From positions 682,001-746,000 of the forward strand of contig PVNU02001893.1 in NCBI GenBank assembly GCA_003013855.2: 64,000 nucleotides of DNA, read 5' to 3'. A program made the translations under genes and the position numbers. The stretch is from Liriodendron chinense (lineage: Eukaryota; Streptophyta; Magnoliopsida; Magnoliales; Magnoliaceae). The stretch's first letter is position 1. Each line of letters starts with the position of its first letter. Positions 10,061 to 21,234 of the stretch are shown here, in pieces. Below the pieces are notes generated by a model, which saw nothing but the letters and a program-made list of their open reading frames with translations, ran no database searches and had not been told where the DNA came from.

Positions 10061-11100
10061 GTTTGTAAAAGGCAATTGATGCATGGTCAACCTGACACAT
10101 CGGCCTGTAGAATTAGGATTCAACTAAAAAACTAAATTCTAATGTTGGAATCTAAATTTGCATAAACTGATTTGAAAGCCAAGTTCCAACTCCTTTCATT
10201 CAGGTCTTTGTTATTTCATCAACATATTGATGGAAAAACACAAATTAATGGCAAAAGAATATCCGGATGGGCTCCAGGAAGTTTTTAATGATATGGGTGT
10301 TCAATCGCCACTGTTTTCGTGATGTCCACTTGAGGTTTGGATCAGCTAGATTTTTTGGGTAACGCTGCAAAATGATCTGGCGAAATGACTGAGTGATATG
10401 GATATAAGACACATACATGAGGGTGGGTCTCACCGTCACCAATCTATCAACTATTGATATAAGACACATACATGAGGGTGTGTCTCACCATCACCGATCT
10501 ATCGACTTGGATGGATATCAATCCGGGAATTCACCCACAATGCATCCGGAACGGATGGGAATTGCCTGTGACATTTTCCGTTGTCAAAAGCTAGGTGGGG
10601 TGAATCAATCCCTTTATCTCATAGCCCAGGTCGAGAGGGCCCCAAATCCACGGGTTCACCTTAGGGCCTTGAATGATCTCATTAAAACGAGCCGATTATG
10701 GCCTAGTATATAATACCCTAGCCTGAAGACATGTTCGAAATCCTCCACATCCCATAGCAAATGCGGCTTGTTGGAGACGGTGTGCTAAGTATTATGGAAA
10801 ATATACATGTTGTTGCCTCCAACATTTTGGGACACATCACGAAGGGTCCCACATTGAGGAGGATTTCTCATTATATCCCACCTCTTTAGAGGATTTCAGT
10901 AATGGCCTAGAAGTGCCCTTTTGTAATCTCTTCGATTCCATTGAAATTTAGTTCTCATCAAATCCATGGTTTTGACATGGGCTACCAACATATCAAATGT
11001 AACACCCAAGTTAATATCAAATGAAAACGGAAAACACATATGATAGCTACATACCGAAGAACAAACACGAGTTAAAAAAGCTATCTATAAGAACACAATG
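10061..11100. other. Non-coding, with one 57-bp tandem duplication
   Basis: GATATAAGACACATACATGA occurs twice, at about 10399 and 10456, within a 57-bp tandem duplication that also repeats GTCTCACC and the word near ATCTATC. The rest shows nothing recognisable. Confidence 0.5.
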
Positions 11101-11101
11101 A

Positions 11102-11461
11102 CTACTTATCTTCAAAATCCGATAAATTTCCGTCACTTTCATTTGAAATATCCGATTCGGATGCATTATGGAGATCCGTTGTCACACCATCCATCCACAC
11201 TCTCGCCACACGACTTACCATCCTTCCGATCTCCCTCCTCAGCCTTCCCAATGCCGTATCAATTTTTGCCAACGTATCACGCCTCATGTTCAATGACTGT
11301 CGTTTAGGCACTAGAAGATTGTATCTCCTACAAATAGTCGTCCATTGTTCTAGCTTGAATATTTCATGATCCCACTCGGTCCTCTTTTCCTGCATACGGT
11401 AGGAGTCTCCAGGAGGTGGATGTAGGTTGGGATGATGCCGGCCATAACCATTTCGTGACAT
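11102..11461 (-). CDS. Small hypothetical frame, basic with acidic tail
   Basis: From the ATG at 11461-11459 the minus strand is open for 119 codons. The N-terminal half is basic and His/Pro-rich (MSRNGYGRHHPNLHPP). A middle part may be helical (EIFKLEQWTTICRRYN, LAKIDTALGRLRREIGR), and the tail is Ser/Asp/Glu-rich (ESDISNESDGNLSDFE). I do not recognise the family. It lies between two copies of a direct repeat, so it may be a leftover of a transposon protein; a chance frame is also possible. There is no promoter or splice evidence. Confidence 0.3.
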   Translation of the reverse strand: MSRNGYGRHHPNLHPPPGDSYRMQEKRTEWDHEIFKLEQWTTICRRYNLLVPKRQSLNMRRDTLAKIDTALGRLRREIGRMVSRVARVWMDGVTTDLHNASESDISNESDGNLSDFEDK

Positions 11462-11696
11462 TTTTTTAACAGATTCGAGACTGTGAATGGGAGGATTCAA
11501 GAAGTGTAGGGTCTAGATAAGGGGCACATAAAATCCCACGTGATCACACATCTTCTTCACCCATGACTCTATTGACCTGTACCCTGCTCATCTAATCTTC
11601 ATCGGTCATATCTCATCTAAAAAAGGTCACTTCAGTTAGATGTATTCTGCGAAACCCGTGATCTGTAAAACTAATTTTTTCTTTCAACGCCATCCC

Positions 11697-11852
11697 CCTT
11701 TTTTTACTTTTATGGTGCGGGTAAATGCATTTGTTTACTTTTTAGTTTTGGTAGAGGGAACTATGATAGCGACATGCGTTAAATGCTTAAATGAATTGTT
11801 TCCATTATGGGATATTCGTTGATTCTTTTATGTAACGATGAATGCGCGCACG
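11697..11852 (+). repeat. Right member of the 160-bp direct repeat
   Basis: Counterpart of 9275-9444; see that entry for the shared words. Confidence 0.6.
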
Positions 11853-12476
11853 CGTGATTCTTACGCACAGAGAAAAGCGTAATTATTCGAACTTTGTATA
11901 TACATACACATGCACAACTACATGCCTTTATCCATTCCAGTAGTAAATTACTTATACAAAATGTTTATATGACAAAGTGTTGATTTACAAAAAGATACAT
12001 ACAAAATTAAATACAGAGTGAGGATTTATGTATGCAAAAAGTAACCAGCGCAACATGTAGTAATAAATTTTAGCTGATGGCCGGAAGGTAGGTGTAATGT
12101 AATACCCCGAAAATTTGGGCGCACGAGTAAGTACACGAGTGCAGGTTCACATGTGAAAAATTTAAATTATGAGCTGTGTTGTTCACATGCACACACGCAC
12201 GTATATACTTTTATACACATCCTAACACTTTGTAAGGCCTTTAAAACTCAGTATATTTAGCCAAATCAATAAACTGACCGTTAAAAGGATCTATCGTTGC
12301 TAGACCGGAGGATCTAACCGTCCACTCCGATTTCGGAGTACGCGATCGATGTAAAACCGCCGTGCATCGCCCTGTACACATATTTGTCCATAAAATTGAC
12401 CCGTACATCGTGTCCGTCACAAGGCAGGTGCGTAGACCAGGGATTCCTTGGCCCTATGAACCTGCTCGGGTGTGTT
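11853..12476. other. Non-coding with an LTR-start-like word
   Basis: At about 12107, TGTAATACCCCGAAAATTTG followed by GGGCGCACGAGTA resembles the start of the solo LTR at 28711 (TGTAACGCCCCCAAAATTCG, then ACTCGAG). It may be an LTR fragment of the same large-LTR family. The rest holds nothing recognised. Confidence 0.35.
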
Positions 12477-13758
12477 TGTAACACCCTAGGATTTTAGAAT
12501 AATCTAAAGTATAAATTAGTTATTTATTTAAGAAATTAAATAAATTTAATATAAATAAATTAATATTAATTAATCCATAAGAAATTATGGTATGGCTCCT
12601 ACATTAAAATTGCTCAACATGAACCTTAGGATATTATGGAAGTGGCAGACTTCGCAAAACTTATGAATCTACAAGTACTAGGAAAGTACCATTAGTCAAC
12701 TTAAGTTATAGGACCAATTGTAAGTTTTATGATTTCTGGAAATCATTTTCACGCAAAACTCTACATACTAGTTTTAGGGCACGATCTAACGTTACACGTC
12801 GAATTTCAGCCCTCTGATCATCTTACAAATGGCCTAACCAGAAATCGAGCCATAAGTGGGCCATCTGATCTCAGATCTGCCTCATTTTTTTTGTGTCACA
12901 CCTCAAAATTGGGTGGCCTGACTAATGGTCGGAGTGGATTTAGCACACACATCATGGTGGGACCCACGTGCATTGTGTGCACGGTTTGCGCCCGGTCAAC
13001 ACGCGTTGATCACCGCGTGCGTTGCAAGACGCGGAGCGTCTTCTTCTTCTTTCTTTGTTTTTCCGTTCACAGCGCCAGCGAACGGCGCGGTCAGCGAACG
13101 GCGCGGTCCGCCTGCTCCATCCACACCGTCCGTCATGGACCAGCTCGTGTGGACCCCACTTGTTAGGATTACTAATGAGCATCCCTCACGTGCAGTGCAC
13201 ATAATATTAGAAAGAAAGACCTGTTGTGTAGCATCTTCTTCGGACGCCATTGCAGCATCTGCTGCGGCAGCGAACAGCGGTCCATCTGTGAGTTCGATCG
13301 TCCATCACAGTGGACCCCAGCAGGCGATCCGGAATATCTGTTCACGCGTCCGGTCAACACGCGTTGACCGCGTGTATTGCGAAGACGGGTGTCGTCTTCT
13401 TCGTTCGGCTGTAACAGCAGCGGACGCTGTCTGACTGCAACGAACACGTCGTCCGTCGGTAGGCCCCACTTTTAAGATCCAAGCCGTCCAATCGAACACC
13501 CTTCCTCACGCATGGAGTCCCCTTGAAAATCTCCCTCATCGGTCGTATATCCGTTCTTTTTGAGTTTATCGTCCAAATCAAGAGAGGCCAAGATCCGGGC
13601 CATTGTTGTGCATGGTAGCTTGGGAATTGTTTCGTTAGAGTCGTGTGGACCCCACCTAGGTCTCCAACGCTTCAAGTTAGCTTGGGTTGCAAGTCTCGAA
13701 GTCCGAATCCAAGTCGGATTCGGAATCACCTAGCGTGCGTGCGGGCGTGTATGCTAGC

Positions 13759-13766
13759 TATAAAAA
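13759..13766 (+). promoter_or_regulatory. TATA box of the giant LTR
   Basis: TATAAAAA lies about 120 bp before the GA run. The sister LTR has TTTTATA on the opposite strand at 30366-30372 in the equivalent place, which supports a real LTR promoter. Confidence 0.55.
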
Positions 13767-13879
13767 GCCGGACTGCTGCTGTGTTTTCTGTAGAGAAACA
13801 GTGGGAGAGAAAGGGAGGGAGAACTGTTAGAGAAGGAGAGAGAGAAGCTGCGAGAAAGGGGGAGAGGGAGTGGGTCGTT

Positions 13880-13887
13880 GGAGAGAT

Positions 13888-13929
<42 letters not shown>

Positions 13930-14165
13930 GGAGGGCAGCATACATGCTGCTGTTGTTGGCATTGCTGCCGTGTGGCTCTGGCTGGGGCAGCAAGAAAAGA
14001 AGAAGAAAAGAAGAAAAAAAGGAAAGAAAAGAAAAGAAGAAGAAAAGAAAAGAAAAGAAAAGAAAAGAAAAGAAGAAAAAAAGGAAAGAAAAGAAAAGAA
14101 GAAGAAAAGAAAAGAAAAGAAAAGAAAAGAAGAAGAAAGAAGGAAGAAAAAGGAGAAAGAAAGAT
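13880..14165 (+). repeat. GA run and AAGAAAAG tract inside the giant LTR
   Basis: A GA dinucleotide run (about 13891-13925) is followed by CATGCTGCTGTTGTTGG and then a long purine tract of AAGAAAAG-like words (about 13993-14165). The long Lys/Arg/Glu or Ser/Leu/Phe frames here are artefacts of the simple sequence. Confidence 0.9.
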
Positions 14166-14822
14166 GAGAGAAGAAGGATTTTTTTTTTCTAGACATCCAA
14201 ACCGAGTCGACTCACTGAGCGACTCGCTGAGCCAACTCCTATTTAGGTTTGGGCTTGTATAGAGCCTATCGTTTATCACAAGTGAGTGATTCATCTCAGA
14301 AACTTCTAGTTGATTTCTCTTTTCATATATGTGCGCTATTCTCTACGTTCAAGTTTCAATTCTCTTTATTATTTCACGTAATGAATCTTTGGTAAACATC
14401 ACTTCATCAATCTCTTTCTAAATTGAGTTTAGAATAGTATCTCTAATCCTAGATAAAGGATTCATCTTTCGTTTCCATTCTCCCAATCATTCTTTCCATA
14501 TTTTCTTTCTTGTTGGTTCCTTTCCTCAATTTCTCCTTCTTGTTGTGCAAACCAAATTTTTAGGAATACGCTTGACTTAGGCTACATACCCGATGTCAAC
14601 AATGTACAAGCCTAAATAGTTGTAGCATTAGCCAAATTCTACGTAGTGTTGTCACTAACACTTCCTAATAGACACTCACCTAGGGTTTGAATAAAAAGAA
14701 CCTAACGAAGTTAATGCATTCATGGTGTGATTTGATTGAATGATGAATTGCATTATGTGCTTGATGAATGCTTCCATAAATTCATGACACATGCATACAT
14801 TTATACACGGCGACAGAACAGG

Positions 14823-15110
14823 AGCATGGTTGATTTGACTCCTAGCGTGCATGGTTGATTTGCCGCCTCGCTGTACCGGTTAGGTGACCATGGTTGATTT
14901 GCGACAGGTCCCTAATGTTTAGTGGCAGCGAGTTCTGGTCGTTTCACTTATTGAGCATAGTTGATTTGCTCGGTTGGATCAGTGGTGCATGGTTGATTTG
15001 CCCACTGGCGTGCATGGTTGATTTGCCGCCTCGTTGTACCGGTTAGGTGAGCATGGTTGATTTGCGATAGGTTCCTAATGTTCAGTGGCAACGAGTTCCT
15101 AGACGTTTAT
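14823..15110 (+). repeat. 165-bp tandem duplication with GCATGGTTGATTTGC
   Basis: GCATGGTTGATTTG recurs about eight times. Two large units start at about 14823 and 14988 and share GCCGCCTCG-TGTACCGG, TTAGGTGA and CCTAATGTT. The array lies inside the giant LTR. Confidence 0.8.
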
Positions 15111-15599
15111 TGCTCTCACACGTATCATGTCATACATGACATCATGATAATCATGTTCTAATAATAATAAATCATAAAGTGTATCAATCATAACCTTATC
15201 CTCGTTTATTTCATACAATTCTATCCATTGATGATTCGCATCCTGTCTCTTATTAACTGGAATATTATCTGTGATGGAAATGACCTCACTAGGCTTTTAG
15301 CTCACCAAAATCACCACAGTTCTTGCAGGTTTTCAGGAAGAACAAGACATAGGCAAAGGAGAGTATTCAGGGGGTTTCATCCTTCTCGAGCGTCAAACGT
15401 GCCAAATTTATTTTAGTTTTTGTAAAAATTTAATGTAATAAGACATTAGTGGAAAAGAAATTTTATATTTGGGAATTTATTTTAGATATATGATGTGTGA
15501 AATGGAATCTCAAGGAATCTGTGCTCGAGTTTTAAATTCACACCCTGGAACTCGGGCTTTGGGTTATTGTACTCGGGTCTCAAATTTCAGGGCGTGACA

Positions 15600-16055
15600 G
15601 TAGGTGTATGTCATCCGATTGTGACCCGTTCGTCTACACCTAGAACACTTGACGGTTGGTCTATCCTCACCTAGGCTAGTAATTCTCATTTTCTTTCGTC
15701 TTTCTATAATTTTCTTTTCATTTGAGTGACGAATTTTATCGCATATCGCCCTTACATCTTTAGGTGTGTCCCATTGACTCACATCAGGGACTGGGTATAT
15801 GGAATCGCGGTACATCACTTTGTAAACAATTGTTGAGTAGAAGGGGGAACAATAATTATAACGATCGAGCTCATACTTGTCACATACGGCAATTGCATGC
15901 AGACAAGGTAACATTAGCACGCTGAACTCGCCACATCCACATTTAGCTTGACTCAGTTTCACTACATCGGTATACTCACCCCCATTAACTTCATATTCAT
16001 CCACAGATATCGCTGTACAGGTTGTCATCCTCGCCTGGTCTGATAACTCTCTCAT
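15600..16055 (-). pseudogene. MULE transposase C-terminus with SWIM and CCHC fingers
   Basis: This minus-strand frame carries a SWIM zinc finger (KCGCGEF then LPCLHA, CxC...CxH) and then a zinc knuckle start CSRCRRTGHN, where the last expected Cys is read as Tyr. Both are standard at the C-terminus of plant Mutator-like transposases. Immediately after MTYTY the frame enters the large LTR at 15599, so the end of the gene was cut by that LTR. Confidence 0.8.
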
Positions 16056-16187
16056 ATGTGTTTCCGCCTAGGGTGTTGCTTTTCCCAGAAACACTTTCAC
16101 ATCTTCTCGCCTTTTCAAGAAGAATTTTTGAATCTTGCTCCTGACACTATCGAGAAGTTTCACAATCGAGTATTCTCTTGGTTTTTT

Positions 16188-16721
16188 TCAAAGTGCATTT
16201 CCGCTCTCAGCGATGTTTGTCGTTATCATGTTGTATCTCTTGCCCGAAAAAAATACTGAAGCCCATCTTTCTCTATCCTCACTATTGAGCCATTCATATG
16301 CGGCAGGGTTGGCCATTGATATGATGTGCATGAGATCATTAAAACTGCTTTTTCGGCACATCTTAGCAGCCGTCCAAAAGTACTTCTTTAACGACTCATC
16401 CTTGTGGTGATGCATCATATTGGAGAGGAGATGGTGTGCACAATAACCATGAGCTACAATAGGAAATAATGATTTCACCCCGTTGATTATACCTGCATGA
16501 CGATCCAATATAATAACTATCTCCTCCGGGAGAGGCTCAATTGCCCGCTTCAAGTTTTGAATAAACCAAAGCCAACTACTGTTATTCTCTGACTCACCAA
16601 CCCCATATGCTACCGTGAGAATGCGATTATTCCCGTTCAACGCTGTTGGGGTGAACAGTACACCTTTATACCTCCCTTTTAAGTTAGCCCCATCCAAGCA
16701 TAAAACTTTTTGAAAATACAA
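16188..16721 (-). pseudogene. MULE transposase catalytic domain
   Basis: The minus-strand frame has the MULE domain hallmarks LCLDGANLKGRYKG (first catalytic Asp), LTVAYGVGESEN, WLWFIQNLK, ILDRHAGI (second Asp), and the CAHHLLSNM segment. A downstream part (EWLNSEDRERWA, FFSGKRYNMITTNIAES) matches the region that precedes SWIM in this family. Breaks near 16056-16187 and at 16721 separate it from its neighbours. Confidence 0.85.
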
Positions 16722-16730
16722 CCGGAAGCT

Positions 16731-16922
16731 TCAAATACATTGTCCTAGCGCAATGAAGCATCTTTGGAAGCAATTCATTTCGCTGTCTACTTGTAAATCC
16801 GTTACCGTACCCTGGTTTGCCTTTGTCAATTCACGGAGATAGGCAGGAAGTATTTTGTACAAATCTTCAAATGACCCCATAATCACACTACTTGCAGCTA
16901 CGATACCTTTATACGCTTTCAT
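16731..16922 (-). pseudogene. MULE transposase linker segment
   Basis: A short frame (AYKGIVAASSVIMGSFEDLY, LPAYLRELTKANQGTV) fits the segment between the DNA-binding domain and the catalytic domain of MuDR-type transposases. It is separated from its neighbours by frameshifts or stops. Confidence 0.65.
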
Positions 16923-17054
16923 ATAGCTGACCTCAATGTTGAATTCTTTTTCTATTCAAAATTGTACATCCTATGGCCTACATGTTATGCCCTTCCTCAT
17001 ACGCTCTGCAGCAATCTTGCTACATATCTTAATCGTTGCTTGACGATGATGTCT

Positions 17055-18520
17055 TCATGTACCTTCATAAGTTACATTACGTTTACCACGACTACCATCA
17101 GCAAAACTTGCATGGAGATAACTGATTGCATTGGACGATTGGCTACATGTGTGTTCTGATCGATATGTCTTTATTTTAAAAGCATCACCATTGTCCAACA
17201 ACGATGCATGCAACCTCCAACTACAACTATCAATTAGACACTTAATCATGTACCTCTGTTTGTTTAATTTCAATACCTTGTACTGAAAATGATTTCGCAT
17301 CGCAAACTTACAAAGCGTTAACTGTAGCCGAGCCTTGTCTCTGTACATTTGTCCAACGGCTAACTCAGTTAGGTCATCAACAAAATCATGATATACCGGA
17401 CAATTCACGTACATTGATGCCGCATCAAGGTCAAGTATCTCCTGTGGAGTTATTTCATCTCGCTCAAACATGACATGCATTGGAGTCTCAACAACCTCTA
17501 AAAGGCGATTACGGACACCGGTGGTTGGACATGGGATGTTTGCATGAGCCCTTGAAGGAACGTGCGCGTAGTCTTCGCTATGAATGAGTCGGAACGATGG
17601 CGCATCAAAATTGTTCAAACTCGGATCTTTTCGAAGTGCATCACTCGATGGAGTCGGGATATTTGCACTAGCGGATGAAGGAATGTGCGCGTAATCTTGG
17701 CTATGAATTTGTTGGAACGATGTCGCATCAAAACTATCGAAACTCGAATCATCTTTATGTGCATCACTCGATGGAGTAGGGATATCTGCACTAGCCGATG
17801 AAGGAATGTGCGTGTAGCCTTGGCTATGAACGAGTCGGAATGATGGCGCTTCGAAACTGTCTAGCCTTGGATCTTCTTGAACCGCATCACTCGATAGTCG
17901 ATGATGAATATCTGTACTAGCCGGTGAAGGAATATGCGCGTTGTCTTGGCTATGAATAATTCGGAATGATGGCGCATCAAAACTGTCTAAACTCGGATCT
18001 TCCTGATGTGCCTCACTCGATGGAGTACGTATAACTGCACAACTTGATTCAGGTGTCTCGAAACTGCCCGTCCTCGGAACTTCTAAACGTGCCCCACTTA
18101 ATGAACCACTGACGTCTTCACGGACTGTTGAATGGATGTCAGTGCAGTCTTCTCTATATACGGACGTATCAACAGTTGGTATAGGCTCATTTAAATGTAC
18201 CGCCACAGGATCATGAATTACACGTTTATGTCTGACTTTCTCCATAAACATAGGTATATGAATTTTCACGTTCTGAGCGGAGACAAACATATATGCCGCC
18301 ACATCGTCATCATATCTGATCATTTGTGGACGAAGTGATATGGAGTGAGGCGATGGGTAGACGAACTTTATTCTAAGCTCATATTCCAAATGTGTCGTGC
18401 CGATAACATTGTGAATTTTAGATACAAGATCCTCATATCTTATTTCATTGCTCACCATGATAAACTGAGAATCGCCACCGTTGTATCTCCACCTTCCTCG
18501 TTCGTTTACTAGCTCACCAT
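17055..18520 (-). pseudogene. MULE transposase N-terminus with four 41-residue repeats
   Basis: This is the longest intact part of the MULE transposase (467 codons from the ATG at 18458; similarity continues upstream to about 18520 with VNERGRWRYNGG, interrupted by a stop or an intron). The N-terminal part resembles the start domain of MuDR proteins (YEDLVSKIHNVIG, ELRIKFVYP). A middle region of about 17530-18030 holds four tandem repeats of 41 codons (123-bp period; units share DSFDAPSFR-IHSQDYAHIPSS). Then comes the MuDR DNA-binding-type domain (VGQMYRDKARLQLTLCKFA, KCLIDSCSWRLHAS, THTCSQ-like Cys/His). The frame stops at 17055. No terminal inverted repeats were recognised. Confidence 0.8.
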
Positions 18521-18868
18521 CATATGGGCTGCGTAACTGTCATATTCAACGATTCTTGTGCCTGAAACGAGAAAGCTTGGTTGTAAGCCTTAAAAGATAC
18601 ATTTATGAATTGAGTATTGTAGGGATGAAGATGTTGAGATGCATGTCTGGGAGAACTAAGAAATATACAATTGAAACAAAGGATTCCCCATGCCAATGTG
18701 GATTCGCACTGCCAAGATACACGAGATAATTTGTTTTGATAGCCCAATGTAGAGTATCATTCCTGTTATAGCACCCATTAGGGCCTGTTTTGACAGCTTT
18801 GAAAAGAGCATGTCATAACTAAAACGTCAAATGGCTGTGGACCTTGTGCGTTTGGATTTACCTTTCTC
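18521..18868. other. Non-coding flank of the MULE
   Basis: Nothing recognised; it may contain the MULE's left terminal region. Confidence 0.4.
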
Positions 18869-19510
18869 AATGGGAATCCACATTGCTCGGTGGGAATCCA
18901 CTGAGCCCAGGGGCAATCCACTATGCCCAGGGGGAATCCCCAATGCCCAAGGGGAATCCACAATGCCTAGTACGATTCCATAGTGCTCAATGGGAATCCA
19001 CAGTGGCCAGTAGGAATCCATAATGCCAAGGGAGAATCCACGTTGTTCGGTGGAAATCCATTATGCCCAGGGGAATCTGCAGTGCTCAGCAGGAATCCTG
19101 AGTGGCCAGTGGGAATCCGCGATGCCAGGTTAAATACAAAGTGTTCAATGAGAATCCACTATGCCCAGAGGGAATCTACTATGCCCAGTAGGAATCCCCA
19201 ATGCCCAGGGGGAATCCACAGTGCCTAGTAGGATTCCATAGTGTCAGGGGGAATCCACAGTGCTCAGTGGGAATCCACTGGGGCCAATAGGAATTCGCAG
19301 TGCCAGGGGGGAATACACGTTGTTCGGTGAAAATCCACTATGCACAGGGGAATCAACAGTGCTCAGCGGGAATCTATAGTGGCCCGTGGGAATCCGCAGT
19401 GCCAGGGAAAATCCACAGTGTTCGATGGGAATCCACTATGCCCAGTGGGAATCCCCAGTTCCAGGGGGCTTCCACAATACTCAGTGGGAATCTAGTTAGC
19501 ATAGGGAGTT
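18869..19510. repeat. 20-bp minisatellite, about 32 units
   Basis: Units of 19-21 bp follow a GGGAATCCACAGTGCCCAGT-like consensus; the GAATCC core is in nearly every unit. A higher-order pattern is visible: the unit order starting at about 18931 recurs from about 19191, an offset of 258-277 bp, including the distinctive CACGTTGTTCGGTG unit at about 19040 and 19317. There are no unique spacers, so it is not a CRISPR array. Confidence 0.92.
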
Positions 19511-20431
19511 TTGAGTACTCAGTGGAAATCCAACCCACATTTGATCCTCCACCCATAACACTTGTCCATTTCACCATGCACATTACCATCCACATTAACA
19601 TTTACATAGAGAATCAGTTAAAGAGATGGTTTACCTATTTTCATTTAGCGGACTATTATTGTGGGCCCAAGCTTTATTCTCCGTTACAATCTACTCCAAC
19701 CATTATCTTCGACGTGCATCATGGAGAATCGGATGATGACCACCAAAGTCAGACGAAGAGGGAAGGAGAACGGTCCATCGATGTCGTCGATGAACGGATA
19801 GCATGCATTGCCTTGGTGGGACCTCCAAACCCAACTTTTTCGCTTTCTTTATAGGAAGAATGTTGCGGATCCCATACAACGTGTTTCACAGGAAGTTGGT
19901 GGATCCCACAAATGGCTAGGAGCCAACGGCCCCACCCTTTACAAACCGAAAACCATTCGTATGTGGGGCCTATTGGATGGTGGAAGAAGAAATTGAATCC
20001 GTTCGTAGAAGAAGGCTTTTAAACTAGTGTATCGTCAGAAAATTTCAAGATAAAACTTCGTACGAGTGGACCACACCATTAGAAAAGAATTTAGAAAGAA
20101 GGAGAAACGTCAAGACTTTTGTGGACCACACATCGTCGAAAAATGAGTGCAAAAAACACTTCCTGTGATTTTCAAAATTAATCCTCTCATATGAGCGGAT
20201 CAAATTGTAGAACCGATGGCCAAAATCGTTGATTTTGTGGGCCCCACAATTCCCTTGAAAAAAAACTTATGCGAAAAGCAACTCCGTACGTAAGCAGCTG
20301 GTCACAGGGGCAAAATCGACCACAAAATTTTTAATTTCTCGTGAAAAGGCCAATTTGGAAACTTTGTATGAGAAATTAAAGTTTTAGTTAAAATGGCTAC
20401 ACCTCGGGGCTAATATAGTAAAAATCCCACC
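19511..20431. other. Non-coding, nothing recognised
   Basis: No coding likeness and no clear repeat, apart from scattered GTGGACCACAC-like words related to the fold-back family. Confidence 0.4.
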
Positions 20432-20948
20432 CTGGCCTCACCCAAGAGGGTGCGGCCCTTACTGTAGGGTTACCGTGGGGCCCACCTTGATATGTATTGT
20501 GTATCCATGCGCTGTCCATCTGTTTGTGCATGTCATTTTAGGGCAGTATAAAAAAAATGAAGCAGATCCAATTATAAGGTGGACCATACCCTAAGAAACA
20601 ATGTTGATTGACCGTCCTACCATTAAAAACTTCTTAGGTCCCACTTTAATGTTTCCATAGTGTTTATTTACCATCCAATCTGTTGATAAGGTCATATAAG
20701 CCTGGATGAAGGAAAACAACAAATATCAGCTTGATCCAAAACTTTTGTGGCCCATTAATGATCAATAAACACTGTTTCTTATAGTATGGTCCACCTGATA
20801 ATTGGATCTCCTTCATTTTTCTAGTAACACCCTAAAATGATCTGTACAAATGGACGAATGGAGTGGATACATAATAGATACATCAAGGTGGGCCCCACGG
20901 CAACCCGTGGTTAGGGTCGCACCTTCTTGGGTGAGCCCGAGGTCTCAC
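20432..20948. mobile_element. Complete fold-back MITE, GGGCCCAC family
   Basis: The two halves are inverted copies. Left: CACCCAAGAGGGTGCG, GTGGGGCCCACCTTGAT, CATTTTAGGGCAGTA, AAATGAAGCAGATCCAATTA, AAGGTGGACCATA. Right: the same words reversed, ending CGCACCTTCTTGGGTG. The arms are about 200 bp with a centre near 20690, so the RNA could fold into a long hairpin. No transposase is present. Confidence 0.85.
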
Positions 20949-21046
20949 CTAATCCGCTCTCTCGATTAAGACGATTATTAGCCTTGGCCTTTTGGACTGA
21001 GCCCTCTTTGAACAACGAGATTTGATTGGATGGTAGGCTAGTTATC

Positions 21047-21222
21047 TATTACATTGTATTAATATTAAATGTAATATCTGTCTTTATATCATTGTAATAT
21101 CTTTTAGAATTGGCTAAGGATTCTGGTACAACAATAGTTTTCTCAATTTGGGATTGTAAAACTCTAAAAGATGAATGACTTATCTTCCAATAAAATATAC
21201 AAAAACATTATCCCACTTTTCA
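21047..21222 (+). repeat. 5' LTR of the copia element
   Basis: Matches 27011-27187: shared TGTAATATCTGTCT, TTGGGATTGTAAAACTCTA, CAATAAAATATACAA and AACATTATCCCACTT. Confidence 0.85.
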
Positions 21223-21234
21223 TGGTTTCAAAGC
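21223..21234 (+). other. Copia primer-binding site
   Basis: TGGTTTCAAAGC sits right after the LTR. It differs at two bases from TGGTATCAGAGC, the initiator tRNA-Met complement usual in copia elements. Confidence 0.75.

Larger units (their letters stand above)
12477..15599 (+). repeat. Giant LTR (3.1 kb), plus orientation
   Basis: It starts TGTAACACCCTAGGATTTTA at 12477 and ends CAGGGCGTGACA at 15599. The start matches the reverse complement of the right end of 28711-31337, and its end matches the reverse complement of that element's left end. Internal order is also shared: AT-rich start, TATA box (13759-13766), GA run, a GCTGCTG patch, an AAGAAAAG tract, then unique sequence. LTRs of 2-4 kb are known in Tekay/Del chromoviruses, which is a possible lineage. 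No internal gypsy genes flank it. The flanks GTGTT and GTAGG do not match, so no target duplication is seen. On its right it abuts MULE coding sequence. Confidence 0.7.

Noticed and set aside
12729..14294. Overlapping frames on both strands inside the giant LTR, including Lys/Glu- and Ser/Phe/Leu-rich ones
   Set aside because: They are caused by GA and AAGAAAAG simple sequence or are short and without family likeness; the region is LTR.
18869..19510. A CRISPR-like regular array
   Set aside because: The units are contiguous 20-mers with no unique spacers, no leader and no cas genes, in plant DNA. It is a minisatellite.
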